The notes below the pieces were generated by a model, which saw only the letters and a list, made by a program, of their open reading frames with translations, ran no database searches and was not told the DNA's origin. A program made the position numbers and the translations under genes. From NCBI GenBank assembly GCA_030642125.1, contig DAOWOJ010000032.1:1-5427 (forward strand): 5,427 nt of DNA, in the 5' to 3' direction. Numbering within the stretch: the first letter of the stretch is position 1; each line of letters opens with the position of its first letter. The stretch is from Candidatus Aenigmatarchaeota archaeon. GTDB lineage: Archaea > Aenigmatarchaeota > Aenigmatarchaeia > DAOWOJ01. This document shows positions 3,277-5,427 of the stretch, piece after piece.

Positions 3277-5427
3277 TTAAAGTCGTATTTCTTTTATTTC
3301 ATCTTTATGGTTTATAGGAACTGATAAACCATTAAATTGGTGTAAATTGTATGGAAATTTCCTTTTTAGATTTTTAGATTGAATAATTTTAACTCTTTCA
3401 GTATTAACTAATTGAAATGGTTTTAGTCCTTTTTTTAGGTCTACATTATTTATTTTGAATGGAACTCTTCTTAACCCCCAACCATTATCAATTTCAATAT
3501 TTTCATGTTTCATTAATTTCAAATAATGATCTTTATCAATCTTAAATGATACTATTCCTTTTGCTGCTTTCTTTACACCTAATGATCCATCTGGTCTAAT
3601 ATATTCACAATAATATGTTTTTGGATGAATAAATATTGCAAAAATAACTTTAGCTCCAGGACAAATATCATTTGATAATGCTCCAAGTCTATTTGGATGT
3701 ATTTTCCTTTTCTTTTCTAATATTTTAACTTGATTTCCTCTAATATACATTGAATCAGTATCCATATAAAATATTACATTTTCTTTGTTATATAGACCAT
3801 CTATCATTTCAATTGTATCAATAAGATGTTTTCTAGCTCCAGCTGTTGTCATTGCAGCTATAATTAATGGCTTATTATATTTGTTAATTGTTGTTTCTTT
3901 ATTATCTCCATGAACCATATATATAGGGTCTTCATCTCCTATAATCTTTTTTGATATAATATTATTCATATAATATTTGTTGAAAAATTCATCAAATTCT
4001 TCAAGATGAGATATAAATTTAGTAGTAGATGAATGTGGCTTCTGCCCTGTCTTCCCATAGAAAGAATTAAGGGTTAATTTAATTATTGATTCAATGTCTT
4101 TATTGTTTTTATATGATAATCTTAATGCGTATAATTTTTCAACTATAGGTTTAAATATCCTTTTAGATTCAGTCCATTTAAGTATCCAAAAGACTGCTTT
4201 TAATTTATATCCTCTTTTAATAGCAGATTCAAAATCATAATTTGTCATTATAATACTTCTTTTGTCATGTAAATCCCATGATAATATTCCTTTTGAATCC
4301 CTTTCAGCTAATACTGGTATATATAACTTTTTTGGACATATCATATAACCACATATAAGATAAAATTTGTTTCTTTTGATTATTTTAATAACTTTATCAT
4401 ATTTTCTTCCAATAATGTAATTTAAATCATAAATTTCTTGTGAATCAACATATTTAGATGGCCCTAATGGTTGCTTAAATGTCAATATATATGGATAAAT
4501 TGAATTAAAATCTACTACTTCTAAATAATCATCTAAATTTTCATATATCTTTTGTCTTTCTTCATCTGAATTACATTGTTGAATTGATTTATATTTTATT
4601 GATTCAAAAAATGTCTTAATTTTCATACTCATTCCACCAAAATAAGCTTGACGAATTATTGTATATTCATCAAAAGTCTGTGGAACAGGATATAACTTTT
4701 CTAATTGACTACTTTTAAATGATTCAAGTAATCCATTCATAAACACTTGATAAGATAATTGAGATATAGTAATAAATGAATTAATATTAACATTTAATTC
4801 TTTAATAAACATTTCTGTTAATTTCTTATGCAAATCTACTAATGTTAATACATCTTTTTGAAGATAAGGACCCCATTCATTTTTATATAAGCTTACATCA
4901 CCCCAAGTCTTAATTTTCTTATGTTCAAATTCACCTTTTTGTACTTCGCAATTAAACATTTTAGCTGCATTCTTTAATGAATTAAGAACAAATGCACAAG
5001 TATCTATAGTTGTAATTGTACTTCCATTATGTGTTTTTAATACCAATTTTAGTAATTTGGTATGATTAAATAACATTTGTAAATTTTTTAATCCTTTAAT
5101 ATCCAAATAGTCAAATAACTGCTCTAATAAAAGTAAATCATCAAATCTCTGTCCATTAAATGAAACCAAATGTGATTTACGTTTAATATTAAGTAACCAA
5201 TCAATAAATTCTTTCATACATTCTTTTCCTGTAAATAATATGTATTTATTACGATAAAACACTCCAACTGCATAAGCTGTATGATGCGATGTTTCTTGAA
5301 ATGTTTCTAAATCATAAAATATATAATCTTTATATATTATATTTCCTTTACACTCTTTAATAAGAAAACGAATAGATTTGTGACACTTTCTTTGATTATA
5401 ATACCTTGTAACATTGAAATTGCATGC
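3277..5427 (-). CDS. Protein-primed family B DNA polymerase, N-terminus beyond window
   Basis: The frame is open from the right edge (first whole codon 5425-5427) to TAA at 3277-3279: 716 residues. An internal GTG at 5262 is not the start, because the ExoI motif lies upstream of it. In window numbering the motifs are: ExoI DLET 39-42; ExoII NGQRFD 91-96; ExoIII YLQKD 188-192; YFGG 262-265 (the YxGG motif linking exonuclease and polymerase); motif A DFNSIYP 306-312; motif B KLTLNSFYG 450-458; motif C DTDS 556-559 (catalytic Asp pair); KTY 603-605. All catalytic residues are present, so proofreading and synthesis should both work. The A-to-B gap (about 140 residues) leaves room for a TPR1 insertion, and the B-to-C gap (about 98) is longer than in phi29, suggesting an enlarged TPR2. 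These insertions mark protein-primed enzymes. Cys at 2, 15 and 26 with His16 before ExoI may form a small zinc site. Length and layout suit polinton, virophage-like or linear-plasmid polymerases better than the shorter phi29/PRD1 ones. Confidence 0.92.
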   Translation of the reverse strand, partial: ACNFNVTRYYNQRKCHKSIRFLIKECKGNIIYKDYIFYDLETFQETSHHTAYAVGVFYRNKYILFTGKECMKEFIDWLLNIKRKSHLVSFNGQRFDDLLLLEQLFDYLDIKGLKNLQMLFNHTKLLKLVLKTHNGSTITTIDTCAFVLNSLKNAAKMFNCEVQKGEFEHKKIKTWGDVSLYKNEWGPYLQKDVLTLVDLHKKLTEMFIKELNVNINSFITISQLSYQVFMNGLLESFKSSQLEKLYPVPQTFDEYTIIRQAYFGGMSMKIKTFFESIKYKSIQQCNSDEERQKIYENLDDYLEVVDFNSIYPYILTFKQPLGPSKYVDSQEIYDLNYIIGRKYDKVIKIIKRNKFYLICGYMICPKKLYIPVLAERDSKGILSWDLHDKRSIIMTNYDFESAIKRGYKLKAVFWILKWTESKRIFKPIVEKLYALRLSYKNNKDIESIIKLTLNSFYGKTGQKPHSSTTKFISHLEEFDEFFNKYYMNNIISKKIIGDEDPIYMVHGDNKETTINKYNKPLIIAAMTTAGARKHLIDTIEMIDGLYNKENVIFYMDTDSMYIRGNQVKILEKKRKIHPNRLGALSNDICPGAKVIFAIFIHPKTYYCEYIRPDGSLGVKKAAKGIVSFKIDKDHYLKLMKHENIEIDNGWGLRRVPFKINNVDLKKGLKPFQLVNTERVKIIQSKNLKRKFPYNLHQFNGLSVPINHKDEIKEIRL

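Noticed and set aside
5260..5262. GTG as the polymerase start
   Set aside because: The frame stays open to the right edge, and the upstream codons encode the ExoI motif DLET and preceding sequence, so the gene is partial rather than starting here.
1..5427. CRISPR array, tRNA, rRNA or insertion sequence
   Set aside because: No regularly spaced repeats, no cloverleaf or rRNA sequence that I could recognise, and no transposase or flanking terminal repeats were seen.

Overview
The window appears to contain two unrelated kinds of DNA that meet near position 700-722. The left part (1 to about 715) looks like an ordinary bacterial chromosome, most likely Bacteroidota. It carries the 3' end of an unrecognised gene, an intergenic stretch with heptamer tandem repeats and a perfect 18-bp palindrome, and the first 50 or so codons of a lipoprotein with a clear signal peptide and lipobox (LLASC). 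This phylum call is an inference from lipoprotein style, base composition and the lack of Shine-Dalgarno sequences; no marker gene confirms it.

The right part (about 715 to 5427) is more AT-rich, very compact, and looks like a fragment of a virus or linear mobile element. From left to right it holds: the N-terminal part of an SNM1/Pso2-type metallo-beta-lactamase nuclease (minus strand, cut at the junction); a small lysine-rich, mostly helical protein (plus); a 481-residue protein with a C-terminal membrane segment and no family I recognise (plus); a 78-residue orphan (minus); and a family B DNA polymerase (minus) that runs off the right edge. The polymerase has all three exonuclease motifs, the YxGG motif and polymerase motifs A, B and C in the order typical of protein-primed polymerases. 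Such enzymes replicate linear genomes with terminal proteins (adenovirus, phi29, PRD1, polintons, linear plasmids).

The right-hand genes share a signature. Four of the five have TTTTGTATAATG, or a one-base-shorter version, ending exactly on the start codon; the fifth start lies outside the window. Two divergent genes share the motif as a 34-bp palindrome with 12-bp perfect arms. This implies leaderless or nearly leaderless transcripts driven by one element-specific promoter. Three of the four complete stop codons overlap AATAAA, a possible but weak hint of eukaryotic-type 3' processing.

At the junction the lipoprotein and the nuclease truncate each other, with no terminal inverted repeat and no recombinase. 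The simplest readings are a chimeric metagenome contig joined at a short shared sequence, or an illegitimate recombination that trapped an element fragment. The best candidate for something undescribed is the right-hand element: protein-primed polymerase, SNM1-like nuclease, unknown membrane-anchored protein and palindromic start-codon promoters. I see no capsid protein, packaging ATPase or integrase that I can identify within this window.
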